DNA of 64,000 bases, taken from assembly GCF_013377995.1 (NCBI RefSeq), contig NZ_CP055305.1, forward strand, positions 2,105,357-2,169,356. The letters are read 5' to 3'. Under the pieces are notes generated by a model, which did not search any database, was not told where the DNA came from, and saw only the letters and a program-made list of their open reading frames with translations. The position numbers and the translations under genes were made by a program. Source of the DNA: Mannheimia pernigra. GTDB lineage: Bacteria; Pseudomonadota; Gammaproteobacteria; Enterobacterales; Pasteurellaceae. Shown piece by piece: positions 15,572 to 24,379 of this stretch (position 1 is its first letter; each line of letters begins with the position of its first letter).

Positions 15572-16943
15572 ATTTATTTTCCCGAGAGTAAAAATCGGCG
15601 ATGTTGCTATCCATTTTTTGGTAACGAAAATTCAATTTCGGCACAATGCCCTGCCAATGCCAGTGGCGATTCCAAACGCTGATATTCGCTTGATATTCCT
15701 TATCCACCCGTTTGTAGCCAAACAGATAATGAGGATCGGCGAAATAGCGTTTGCCAAACCCGATATTCGCTTGCATTGCCCAACGTTCGCCTTGATAAAC
15801 TGCCCCGATTTTTACCAAAAATTTATTGGAGCTTTGGGCTTTTTCACGGGCAATTTCACGGCTACCGTCTAAATTTGCAAAAAATCGCCAATTTTTGACC
15901 GCTTGTAACTGCACGCCCAAGCCAATTTGGTTAAGGTAACCGTTGTATCGGCTTGCGGTGAGCGGTTCAAAATAACGCTTTTGTAAATGGGTGAAACGGC
16001 TGGAAACCGACCATTTCTCATTCACCGCCCGCCAAGCATTTAAGTTTGCACCAAACTGGTAATTGTAACGGCGGCTGCCTAGCCAATTTTGCTCAAGAAA
16101 AGGCGAAATGCCTAAGCGGTAACGTGCCGTGCGGTAGCTGTAATTTGGGGAAATCGAAAGCGATTGTTCGTTGTAATCCTGATTGTTCCAGTAATAGACG
16201 CCATCGTAGCGGAAATCTGCCCCCACAAAATGATTGCCGCCAATATTCTGCATTTTCCCCAAGCCTACGCCATATTTCCCCCCTTTTGCTGATTGCGGCA
16301 GGCTATTTGGATCTTTTCTAAAAATCCGCCCATTCACATTCACAATCGGGGAATCGGAGGCGTTATTTACGTTATCCGTTTGGGTATATTGCAGGTAAAA
16401 ATCGGGCTGCCAACGCTCACTTTCTGCGATTTGCCGCTGCGTTTGTTCGGCAATTTGGCGTAAATCGGGCGGTAGTGTCAGTTGGCGAAATTCACTTTCT
16501 GCCTCACGAAACTGCTGATTTTCCGCCAAAATCAAGGCGAGATCAAAACGAGGGTAAACTAATTCAGGCTTTTTCGCCAACAGTTGGCGATAATGAAAAA
16601 TCGCCTTGTGGTGATCTTTTTCCGCATAGGCTAATGCCGCCAAGCCGTAATCCAGCAACAGCGGATCTGCATTCGTTTGTTTCGAATAATCCTGTAAAAG
16701 CCGGGCTAAATATTGCCAATCTTGGCGTAAAATCGCCGTGTTGATTTGCTCTTCAAGCGTTTGGTCAGGTGAATTTTCAGGCAGGTAAGCGGTCGTTTTT
16801 TGCGGCTTTTTTGCAAATTTTTGTTCAAATTTCACCGCTTGTGAATGGCGTTCAAACGAAACGGGGTCGGCGTTGTGTTCAATCACGGTTTCTGCCAAAA
16901 CAAAAGGGCTGAAAAGTGGTAATAAAAGGGTATATTTTTTCAT
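15540..16943 (-). CDS. Slam: surface lipoprotein assembly modulator
   Basis: Slam proteins are outer-membrane translocators that move specific lipoproteins to the cell surface. The 467-residue product has a signal peptide (ending LAETV) and an N-terminal periplasmic region with TPR-like helices. Examples are DPLLLDYGLAALAYAEKD and HKAIFHYRQLLAKKPELVYPR, about residues 90-170. A C-terminal DUF560 beta-barrel of alternating strands follows, ending in the Phe expected of barrel proteins. It lies 81 bases downstream of a lipoprotein gene of the Slam-client type and is probably cotranscribed with it. TbpB at 3402-5171 could be a further client. Confidence 0.85.
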   Translation of the reverse strand: MKKYTLLLPLFSPFVLAETVIEHNADPVSFERHSQAVKFEQKFAKKPQKTTAYLPENSPDQTLEEQINTAILRQDWQYLARLLQDYSKQTNADPLLLDYGLAALAYAEKDHHKAIFHYRQLLAKKPELVYPRFDLALILAENQQFREAESEFRQLTLPPDLRQIAEQTQRQIAESERWQPDFYLQYTQTDNVNNASDSPIVNVNGRIFRKDPNSLPQSAKGGKYGVGLGKMQNIGGNHFVGADFRYDGVYYWNNQDYNEQSLSISPNYSYRTARYRLGISPFLEQNWLGSRRYNYQFGANLNAWRAVNEKWSVSSRFTHLQKRYFEPLTASRYNGYLNQIGLGVQLQAVKNWRFFANLDGSREIAREKAQSSNKFLVKIGAVYQGERWAMQANIGFGKRYFADPHYLFGYKRVDKEYQANISVWNRHWHWQGIVPKLNFRYQKMDSNIADFYSRENKSLFFTLEKLF

Positions 16944-17024
16944 AAAGATAAATAAAATGGGTAGATACGGTTAATATAAATGCCGTTTAATTTGTTGTTA
17001 AACAGCATTGGATATTAGAAAGGA

Positions 17025-18587
17025 TTATTTTTGGATATCGCCACGAGTGCCGGCAAGACCGTAATTGCTATCAGGATCGCCTAAATTCATTGATCCACTA
17101 ACCTCTTCTGCTTCTGGACCAAAAAATTCTAATGAATATGTGCTCATTTCATCTTGATTGATGGTAGAAGAGATTTTTGTATTCTCAATTTGCCCTTTAT
17201 CCAAATTAAGCAGACCTACATTAAGCCCTGTAACCTTCCCTTCACCATTTCTTTCTTGGAAATTAACATTATAAGTTAATTCACCAACTTCTTTAGCTCT
17301 AAATACTTTACCCGTATAAGTTGCAGAACCCTCCGTCGGAATAGCTTCATTAGATGTTTTAAGACCTTTTACCTCAACATCAAATGAATTCACGTTAACC
17401 TGATATCCATTTTGACGACCATTACGATAAGAATAGTCTCCCATTACTACAGAATATTTTTGATTATAAACTGTCTTACCCGAATCTGTTGTACCCTCCC
17501 AAGTTGTACAACGGAAATTCACACAACTACTTGAAGCAGATCTTGATGGACTATATCCCTCATAATTGAAGCCTTGAGAGTATTCATTTTTTGAAAATCC
17601 CTTAGCCGTATCAATATCACGCTGTAATTTGTAAGCTTCAGCAATTTTCTTAAATTCCTCAGGACTTGAAGATGCGTTTTGATTGGCTAAACTCTCCGCT
17701 GCCTGCGCATCTAATCCTGCTTCTACCGCAATAGGTTTTAATTGAGCAATTTTCGCTTGACGCTCTTGCTCTGCTTTTTCTGCCGCTAAACGTTCTGCTT
17801 CTGCTTTTTCTTTAGCTGCTTTTTCTGCCGCTAAACGCTCTGCTTCGGCTTTTTCTTTCGCTGCCTTTTCCGCCGCTAAACGCTCTGCTTCCTCCTTTTC
17901 TTTCGCTGCTTTTTCTGCTGCTAAACGTTCCGCTTCCGCTTTCTCTTTAGCTGCTTTTTCCGCCGCTAAACGTTCCGCCTCCGCTTTCTCTTTCGCTGCT
18001 TTTTCCGCCGCTAAACGTTCCGCTTCCGCTTTCGCTGCTTTTTCTGCCGCTAAACGCTCTGCTTCCGCTTTCTCTTTAGCCGCTTTTTCTGCTGCTAAAC
18101 GTTCCGCTTCCGCTTTCTCTTTCGCCGCTTTTTCTGCTGCTAAACGCTCCGCTTCTGCTTTCTCTTTCGCCGCTTGTTCCGCCGCTAAACGCTCCGCTTC
18201 CGCTTTCTCTTTAGCTGCTTTTTCCGCCGCTAAACGTTCTGCTTCCGCTTTCGCTGCTTTTTCTGCTGCTAAACGTTCCGCTTCCGCTTTCTCTTTCGCC
18301 GCTTTTTCTGCTGCTAAACGCTCCGCTTCTGCTTTCTCTTTCGCCGCTTGTTCCGCCGCTAAACGCTCCGCTTCCGCTTTCTCTTTAGCTGCTTTTTCCG
18401 CCGCTAAACGTTCTGCTTCCGCTTTCGCTGCTTTTTCTGCTGCCGCTTTATCGGCTTGTTGTTGAGTAGTTTGCGGCTTAGCATTGGGTTTTGTTGCATT
18501 GTTTGAGCTGCCGCCAGAACCGCCGCTACTACACGCCGTTAAACTCAATAAAATCAAACTTGCTAATGTTGCTTTTTTGATAGACAT
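17025..18587 (-). CDS. Slam-dependent surface lipoprotein with a long Ala/Glu/Lys repeat stalk
   Basis: The 520-residue product has a lipoprotein signal with lipobox LTAC (Cys19) and a GGSGGSS linker. A stalk of about 15 tandem units of 15 or 13 residues follows (KAAKEKAEAERLAAE), roughly residues 45-270, predicted as one long charged alpha-helix. The C-terminal 170 residues form a small beta-barrel ending EFFGPEAEEVSG, the signature shared with the lobes of TbpB and factor-H-binding lipoproteins. The adjacent slam gene suggests export to the surface. The ligand is unknown. The repeats probably vary in number between strains and set the distance of the barrel from the membrane. Confidence 0.8.
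   Translation of the reverse strand: MSIKKATLASLILLSLTACSSGGSGGSSNNATKPNAKPQTTQQQADKAAAEKAAKAEAERLAAEKAAKEKAEAERLAAEQAAKEKAEAERLAAEKAAKEKAEAERLAAEKAAKAEAERLAAEKAAKEKAEAERLAAEQAAKEKAEAERLAAEKAAKEKAEAERLAAEKAAKEKAEAERLAAEKAAKAEAERLAAEKAAKEKAEAERLAAEKAAKEKAEAERLAAEKAAKEKEEAERLAAEKAAKEKAEAERLAAEKAAKEKAEAERLAAEKAEQERQAKIAQLKPIAVEAGLDAQAAESLANQNASSSPEEFKKIAEAYKLQRDIDTAKGFSKNEYSQGFNYEGYSPSRSASSSCVNFRCTTWEGTTDSGKTVYNQKYSVVMGDYSYRNGRQNGYQVNVNSFDVEVKGLKTSNEAIPTEGSATYTGKVFRAKEVGELTYNVNFQERNGEGKVTGLNVGLLNLDKGQIENTKISSTINQDEMSTYSLEFFGPEAEEVSGSMNLGDPDSNYGLAGTRGDIQK
17772..18450 (-). repeat. In-frame tandem repeats, 45- and 39-bp units
   Basis: About 15 units encode KAAKEKAEAERLAAE or a form lacking EK. 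Unit order shows a larger repeat: short, K, Q, K occurs twice in a row. Lengths are multiples of three, so slippage changes length without breaking the frame. Confidence 0.9.
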
Positions 18588-18808
18588 AAAATGTTCCTTT
18601 TGTATTTGTAAAATAAAAAATGATTTTTGTGTTTAAAACACACGCAAATTGTACAAAAAAAAAACAACTCGTCATCAAGTTCTTTTTTCATTTTTTTTAA
18701 GATTTTTTTATTAAATTCATCTCAAATTATTCTACAATGGTAGAGATAGCTATCCAGCTTAAATACAAGCGGTGATTTTTTCTCAATTTTTTACAAAAGG
18801 AGCTCATT

Positions 18809-20263
18809 ATGTCTGAAATCTCAACTCTCGCCCCTCAACTGCTCTGGCAATGGTTTGATAAAGTATGTGCTATTCCACATCCCTCTTATCACGAAGAGGA
18901 ACTGGCTGAATTTATTGTGAATTGGGCAAAATCGAAGACGTTTTTTGTTGAGCGTGATGAAGCAGGCAATGTGTTAATTCGCAAGCCTGCAACCGTAGGA
19001 ATGGAAAATCGTGCAACTATTGCCCTGCAAGCTCACTTAGATATGGTGCCACAAGCCAATGCCAGCACAGTTCACGATTTCAAAAAAGACCCAATCCAGC
19101 CTTATATTGATGGCGACTGGGTGAAAGCGAAAGGTACAACACTTGGGGCTGATAACGGCATTGGTTTAGCTTCGTGCTTAGCGGTGTTAGATAGCGATGA
19201 CTTAGCTCACCCAACCATTGAAGTACTGCTGACAATGACAGAAGAAGCGGGAATGGAAGGGGCGATTGGCTTACGCCCAAATTGGCTTACTGCCGATATG
19301 ATGATTAATACCGATACCGAAGAAAACGGTGAAATCTATATCGGCTGTGCAGGCGGTGAAAATGTGAATATAACCTTACCCGTTTTTTTAGTGCCACACC
19401 AGCAAGATTCTGCACTGACGGTTACGCTTAAAGGCTTGCAAGGCGGACATTCTGGCTGCGATATTCACACTAATCGTGCCAATGCGATTAAGGTTTTTGC
19501 TCACATTTTAGAAGCAGCATACCACGAAGTTGCATTTCAGATTTCAGCCATTCAAGGGGGGTCTGTGCGTAATGCCATTCCTCGTGAAGCTCAGGCAACC
19601 TTGATTGTTTCTGCAAAAAATAAAGAAAAATTGACCGCTTGTTTAACCCAAACTGCGGAGCAATTAAAGGCTGAACTCAACATTGCAGAGCCAAACTTGC
19701 AATGTTTAATTGAAGAGGCGAATATTCCTGCACAGGCATTTGATCTTGCAAGCACGGAGCGTGTAATCCATTTCCTTAACATTCTGCCAAATGGTGTTGT
19801 GCGTAACAGCGATGTAGTGAAAAATGTGGTAGAAACCTCATTAAGCGTTGGTGTGATTACCACCGAAGAGAGCAATATAAACGTAACTATTCTCGCTCGC
19901 TCATTGATTGAAGGCGGTAAAGCCGAAATTCGTAGTAAAATCCGCTCGTTAGCTACTCTGGTTGGTGCTGAAGCTGATTTTTCGGGCAACTATCCAGGCT
20001 GGGAGCCAAATCCAAACTCAAAAATCACGCCATTAACCAAAGCGATTTATGATGATATTTTAGGCTACGAGTCTGAAATTAAGGTTATTCACGCAGGGCT
20101 TGAGTGCGGCTTAATCAATAAAATCTATCCAAATATGGATTTTGTGTCGATCGGACCAACCATTCTTAATGCACATTCGCCAGATGAAAAAGTGCATATT
20201 CCGGCGGTGGAAACGTATTGGAATCTCTTGACTAAACTCTTAGCTCAAACACCAGAGAAATAA
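18809..20263 (+). CDS. pepD: Aminoacyl-histidine dipeptidase (peptidase D, M20 family)
   Basis: PepD is a cytosolic zinc dipeptidase that cleaves Xaa-His and many other dipeptides. The 484-residue product has the M20 metal sites: LQAHLDMVPQ (His and Asp), GADNGIG, the catalytic TEEAGMEGA and NTDTEE. The lid domain includes GGHSGCDIH, and a final His lies in ILNAHSPDE. Its length matches E. coli PepD. AAAAGGAG precedes the ATG, and an uptake signal sits just before it. Confidence 0.95.
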   Translation: MSEISTLAPQLLWQWFDKVCAIPHPSYHEEELAEFIVNWAKSKTFFVERDEAGNVLIRKPATVGMENRATIALQAHLDMVPQANASTVHDFKKDPIQPYIDGDWVKAKGTTLGADNGIGLASCLAVLDSDDLAHPTIEVLLTMTEEAGMEGAIGLRPNWLTADMMINTDTEENGEIYIGCAGGENVNITLPVFLVPHQQDSALTVTLKGLQGGHSGCDIHTNRANAIKVFAHILEAAYHEVAFQISAIQGGSVRNAIPREAQATLIVSAKNKEKLTACLTQTAEQLKAELNIAEPNLQCLIEEANIPAQAFDLASTERVIHFLNILPNGVVRNSDVVKNVVETSLSVGVITTEESNINVTILARSLIEGGKAEIRSKIRSLATLVGAEADFSGNYPGWEPNPNSKITPLTKAIYDDILGYESEIKVIHAGLECGLINKIYPNMDFVSIGPTILNAHSPDEKVHIPAVETYWNLLTKLLAQTPEK

Positions 20264-20276
20264 ACATTATAAAAGT

Positions 20277-20306
20277 AGGGGCGAATCATTATTCGCCCCT
20301 GTTTTT
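20277..20306 (+). terminator. Terminator after pepD
   Basis: The perfect stem AGGGGCGAAT / ATTCGCCCCT with a 4-base loop is followed by GTTTTT. Confidence 0.9.
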
Positions 20307-20347
20307 AGCTATTTATAGAAACGAGGCAACATCCTGAAAATCAATGA

Positions 20348-20692
20348 TCACTGTCCTGACGCTACACAATAAACTTCTTTTTGGTTAGAAGATGGTGCAT
20401 AGCATACAAATGATGATGGAACACCATTCGGTTTCGTAACTTGTTCAACATCCTTACCATCCAAAACCTTGTAGGCATTTTCACCTTCTGAACCTATAGA
20501 AAGTTGCTTATCATTCTGAAAGCCCCATGATTCAAATCCGCCATTCATATTTCCACAGGTATCATAATTAACAATCTGCTTTGAAATTTTACCATTTTTG
20601 ACAAAGTAAGCCGTTTGTTCACCGTTATAGCAACCTGCGTAAGCTGCATTACTCATTCCGATTACAAGTAGAGGTAAAAGATATTTTTTCAT
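20348..20692 (-). CDS. Small secreted protein of unknown function, four cysteines
   Basis: I do not recognise it. The 114-residue product has a clear signal peptide (MKKYLLPLLVIGMSNAAYA), leaving about 95 residues. Its four cysteines (21, 46, 97, 109) could make two disulfides, and a stretch (YFVKNGKISKQIV, then CGNMNGGFESW) is likely beta-rich. It has no lipobox. AGGAG lies upstream of the ATG. It stands alone, convergent with pepD. Confidence 0.75.
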   Translation of the reverse strand: MKKYLLPLLVIGMSNAAYAGCYNGEQTAYFVKNGKISKQIVNYDTCGNMNGGFESWGFQNDKQLSIGSEGENAYKVLDGKDVEQVTKPNGVPSSFVCYAPSSNQKEVYCVASGQ

Positions 20693-20801
20693 AAAAAGCT
20701 CCTAATTTATTAATAACAAAAAACTTTTCGCATTTTACAGTTGTTTTTTTTTTGCACAATATGCTATTTTTATAGCCAGCCACCCCTAGGCTAATTAGCT
20801 A

Positions 20802-20837
20802 AGAAAAAAGGCATTGAACTATTTGGTTCAATGCCTT
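20802..20837 (-). terminator. Terminator after lpxM
   Basis: On the minus strand GGCATTGAAC / GTTCAATGCC with a 6-base loop is followed by six T. Confidence 0.85.
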
Positions 20838-20871
20838 TACTCTGTGAGTTTTTACGCCAATTTATATATTT

Positions 20872-21825
20872 TTAATGTTTATAAATATCTTCCCCATTTC
20901 GTCTGGTTTTAAGCAAACGTAAAATCCAAACATATTGTTCTGGGTTTTTCTTCACAAAATACTCAATCACTCGATTCATTTCTCGGGCAGATTGCACCGG
21001 ATCGCCTGAAAATTCAAGTGGCGGTAAGATCTCCATTTCATACTTTGATTTTTCCGCATTATAAATTGAAAACATTGGGATCACTTCCGCATTCGCTACT
21101 CTTGCCATTTTATTTAAGCCAGGTAGTGTGGCTTTTTCGGTAGCAAAGAAATCCGTATAAACACTGAGCTCCTCACCAAAATCTTCATCAGGCAAGAAAT
21201 AGCCTACATCGCCTTTACGTACATCGGCTAAAAAGGCTTTAATACCATTTTGACGAGTGTGCATTCGACCGCCTAAACGCTCACGGGTCATATTCCAAAG
21301 CCAATCTACTAACGCATTGCGGTGCGGATTATACATAGACGTCATCGGGTAACCTAACGAAAACATAGCAATTCCAGCCATATCAATAGACCAAGTATGT
21401 GGCACAAGCATAATCACATTTTTACCACTTTCTTTGGCTTTTACTACGTGCTCAAAGCCTGTAAACTCACAACGTTTTTGTAAATAAGAGACTGGGCGAA
21501 TTGCTGTTTCTCCAATAGCAAGCATTGTTTGAGCTACGGTAATGAACATTTTTTCAACTACGTCTTCACACTTTTGCTCGCCCCATTTGGGAAAGCAGTA
21601 ACGTAAATTTACTTTTGCTCGGTGATAACCCTTTTTATTGTGCTTTTTTAGGTATTTATAAGCAACTTTACCAACGAAAGTGGACAATTTATCTCTGATT
21701 CGTGCTGGCACATACGCCAAAATCACAAGCCCTAATACACTTAACCAGATGCTCCAATATTTAGGCTGTAGAAAAGACCATAGGAATTTGTGAGTGTAAC
21801 CGTCTTGGGCGGTAATTCTTGTCAT
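20872..21825 (-). CDS. lpxM: Lipid A late acyltransferase LpxM (MsbB type)
   Basis: LpxM adds the last secondary acyl chain to lipid A at the inner membrane. The 317-residue product has one N-terminal membrane helix, the catalytic H-x4-D motif (HTWSID), YNPHRNALVDWLWN, LPDEDFG, FFATEKATLPG, and the C-terminal WILRLLKTRRNGE. The last features match LpxM better than LpxL. It is transcribed alone. Confidence 0.88.
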   Translation of the reverse strand: MTRITAQDGYTHKFLWSFLQPKYWSIWLSVLGLVILAYVPARIRDKLSTFVGKVAYKYLKKHNKKGYHRAKVNLRYCFPKWGEQKCEDVVEKMFITVAQTMLAIGETAIRPVSYLQKRCEFTGFEHVVKAKESGKNVIMLVPHTWSIDMAGIAMFSLGYPMTSMYNPHRNALVDWLWNMTRERLGGRMHTRQNGIKAFLADVRKGDVGYFLPDEDFGEELSVYTDFFATEKATLPGLNKMARVANAEVIPMFSIYNAEKSKYEMEILPPLEFSGDPVQSAREMNRVIEYFVKKNPEQYVWILRLLKTRRNGEDIYKH

Positions 21826-21844
21826 TCTTTATTCCTCTTTATTT

Positions 21845-21952
21845 GTCACTTTTCTTTGCTTGTGCAAAGAACTAAAATGCCCTGAGATACATTCCCCTCT
21901 TTTCTAAAGAGGGGAGCTAGATCTCCATAACATCTTGAGCAAAGAAAGTAAC
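21845..21952. repeat. Small inverted-repeat element between rsxE and lpxM
   Basis: GTCACTTTTCTTTGCTTG (21845-21862) and GAGCAAAGAAAGTAAC (21937-21952) are near-perfect inverted arms. Inside are two more hairpins: TTCTTTGC / GCAAAGAA, and CCCCTCTTT / AAAGAGGGG at 21894-21914. It is short, AT-rich and non-coding, like a miniature palindromic element. Confidence 0.5.
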
Positions 21953-21956
21953 ATAA

Positions 21957-22640
21957 TCACTTCTTATCAATAATGTTCTTCACCGCCAATATTATCCCAA
22001 GCCCGATAAATGCCCCAGGAGGTAAAATCGCAATCAACAGCCCTGAATCAATATGTAATACATCAATATATAACGCTTTTGCCCAGTCGCCGAGTAGTAA
22101 ATCTAAGCCATAAAATAACGTACCGTTACCGATAATTTCACGCAATGCACCGAGTACAACAAGACTTAATGTCATACCTAGCCCCATTGAAAAACCATCA
22201 AAGACGGAGAATTTTACTTCATTTTTCGAAGCATAGGCTTCTGCTCGCCCGATAACAATACAGTTGGTCACAATCAACGGAATAAAAATACCAAGTGATT
22301 GATACACGGGAAAAGCAAAAGCATTCATTAAAAGTTGTACTGCGGTTACCACTGTTGCAATAATCATCACATAAATCGGAATACGAATATCATGTGGCGT
22401 AATTTTGCGGAAAAGCGAAACAGTGACATTAGTGCAGATCAGCACCAACATAGTGGCTAAACCTAATCCTAACGCATTAGTGACGCTATTTGAAACTGCA
22501 AGCAATGGGCAAAGCCCCAATAGTTGAACTAAGGTACTATTATTTTTCCATACACCATCAGTAAACAGCTCTTTCCAAACACTCTTCTGTTTAGGCTCTA
22601 TCTCAATATTAGTTACAGGGATCTGGTTTTCTTTTTCCAT
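21957..22640 (-). CDS. rsxE: Rsx/Rnf electron-transport complex subunit E
   Basis: RsxE is an integral-membrane subunit of the Rnf-type complex that couples NADH-ferredoxin electron transfer to an ion gradient, and in E. coli keeps SoxR reduced. I start at ATG 22640 (MEKENQ) with AGAG upstream. A TTG start at 22658 would overlap rsxG. The product of 227 residues has six hydrophobic segments and the conserved LVQLLGLCPLLAVS and GAFIGLG. It is the last gene of the cluster. Confidence 0.93.
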   Translation of the reverse strand: MEKENQIPVTNIEIEPKQKSVWKELFTDGVWKNNSTLVQLLGLCPLLAVSNSVTNALGLGLATMLVLICTNVTVSLFRKITPHDIRIPIYVMIIATVVTAVQLLMNAFAFPVYQSLGIFIPLIVTNCIVIGRAEAYASKNEVKFSVFDGFSMGLGMTLSLVVLGALREIIGNGTLFYGLDLLLGDWAKALYIDVLHIDSGLLIAILPPGAFIGLGIILAVKNIIDKK

Positions 22641-22648
22641 TTTATGCT

Positions 22649-23281
22649 CTATTTGCAATCTTTAAATTGGTCGATCATTTGCGGATTTTGTGCCAAGTCA
22701 GTCACAACCCATTTTGCAATTTGACGAACATTATTGACCACTGCACGAGGGGTAATAGTCGCACCTGTGAATTGATCAAATTCTCCGCCATCTTTTTTCA
22801 CATTCCACTCTGATTCGTTTTCTAAGCTAAAATGTTTATTTGTAAAAGATAAAATCCAGTCTGATACTCGAGTTTCAATTTTATCACCCAATCCTGGTGT
22901 TTCTTTATGTTCAATCGTTCGTACACCTAGCACATTGCCATTTGGCTCAATGCCTACCAACAGCACAATATTGCCTGAGTAGCCATCTGGGGCTGTGCTT
23001 TGAATTAAGTAAGCGGTTCGTTTTTCCGATTTTTTTGCAAGATAAATATGATTTAAATGGGGTAAATTTTCAAGATGAATAATTTTACAACTACTTAGCA
23101 CATCATTATCAAAATAAGTTTTAGGTACCACTTCCTCTAGTAATTTGCGTTGTTGCATTGCAGTAACATCATCAATTCTGCTTTTAGTGAGCAGATACAC
23201 ACTAGTTAAAACAGCGGTGCTTAACAATGCAATCAAGCCTAAAATTAAGGCATATTTTAAAGTGATTTTTGAGATATTCAT
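22649..23281 (-). CDS. rsxG: Rsx/Rnf electron-transport complex subunit G
   Basis: RsxG is a membrane-anchored periplasmic flavoprotein of the Rnf-type complex. The 210-residue product has one N-terminal membrane helix. The FMN-attachment motif is visible in EFDQFTGATITPRAVV, where the second Thr of TGATIT carries FMN in relatives. It starts one base from the rsxD stop, indicating translational coupling. Confidence 0.94.
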   Translation of the reverse strand: MNISKITLKYALILGLIALLSTAVLTSVYLLTKSRIDDVTAMQQRKLLEEVVPKTYFDNDVLSSCKIIHLENLPHLNHIYLAKKSEKRTAYLIQSTAPDGYSGNIVLLVGIEPNGNVLGVRTIEHKETPGLGDKIETRVSDWILSFTNKHFSLENESEWNVKKDGGEFDQFTGATITPRAVVNNVRQIAKWVVTDLAQNPQMIDQFKDCK

Positions 23282-24337
23282 TTATCTTTTATCCAATTTT
23301 GTGCCATAAATTCTTGGCTGTGTGTAATGATCGATTAATGGCACGCAAATATTCGCCAATAAAACGGAAAAGGCGATTGCATCGGGGTAATTGCCGTAAT
23401 AGCGAATGATATAAAGCAAAATTCCCACTAAAGCACCGAAAATTAACTTTCCTTTTGGTGTAATAGAAGCACTTACAGGATCGGTTGCAATGAAAAACGC
23501 ACCGAACATCATTGCCCCGCTAAATAGATGGCTTATAAAATGCAAATGTGCTTGTTCAGTAAAGAGTTCGGTAAGACCACTTAACACAAAAAAAGCCACA
23601 AGTAGAGAAGCAGGAATTTGCCAGTGGATAATCCGCTTATAAATCAGCACAAGCCCACCGAATAAAAAGGCGATATTAAGTTGAAACCAACCTGTTGCAA
23701 ACAATCCATCAAAAATCGGAGTGTTCATTACTCTATCAAAACCGAACTTTGCCAAACTGCTTTTCATACTGTCTAACGGTGTCGCTTGTGCAATCCCATC
23801 AACGCTATTAACCAATTGATGAAGACTAAAACCATCGCTGGTAACATCACTGAAAATTAACGAAATCGCATCATTGAATGTGGGCGGTTCGTTTAATAAA
23901 TCAATTGGCACAAGCCAAGATGTCATCTGTACTGGAAAAGAAACCAATAGCAACGCATATCCAACCATTGCAGGGTTAAACAAATTCTGCCCTAAGCCGC
24001 CGTAACTGTGTTTTGCTAATAACAATGACGAAATCACACCAATTACAATAATCCAATAAGGTGCATAAGGTGGGATCGACATTGCTAAAATCAACGCAGT
24101 CAAAATACCAGAGATATCCGCCAAATAGAAAGCGGTCGTTTTTTTACGTAATTTTGCAATCCCAATTTCAATAATAATTGCCAAAACAACGGCGATCATT
24201 ATTTGAATTAGTACCCCAAAACCAAAATAATAAAGTTGAACGCCAAGTGCTGGTAACATCATCGCAATTACCCACAACATAATATGTGCGGTAAGATTGC
24301 TTGAATGGGTATGTGGGGAACTAACTACTCTAAACAT
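23282..24337 (-). CDS. rsxD: Rsx/Rnf electron-transport complex subunit D
   Basis: RsxD is the large membrane subunit that carries covalent FMN. The 351-residue product has about nine membrane segments, the SPHTHSS start, GGLGQNLFNPAMVGYA and a VDGIAQATPLDS stretch that corresponds to the FMN-bearing site. DPVSASITPKGK is near the end. It lies 42 bases after the TRIC gene, not directly after rsxC as in E. coli. Confidence 0.95.
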   Translation of the reverse strand: MFRVVSSPHTHSSNLTAHIMLWVIAMMLPALGVQLYYFGFGVLIQIMIAVVLAIIIEIGIAKLRKKTTAFYLADISGILTALILAMSIPPYAPYWIIVIGVISSLLLAKHSYGGLGQNLFNPAMVGYALLLVSFPVQMTSWLVPIDLLNEPPTFNDAISLIFSDVTSDGFSLHQLVNSVDGIAQATPLDSMKSSLAKFGFDRVMNTPIFDGLFATGWFQLNIAFLFGGLVLIYKRIIHWQIPASLLVAFFVLSGLTELFTEQAHLHFISHLFSGAMMFGAFFIATDPVSASITPKGKLIFGALVGILLYIIRYYGNYPDAIAFSVLLANICVPLIDHYTQPRIYGTKLDKR

Positions 24338-24379
24338 TATATAAAAGCCCTTATCAACATTTTGCGAAAAATACGACTA

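Noticed and set aside
17772..18450. Regular 39-45 bp repeats resembling a CRISPR array
   Set aside because: There are no unique spacers. All units encode the same peptide in one frame of a lipoprotein gene.
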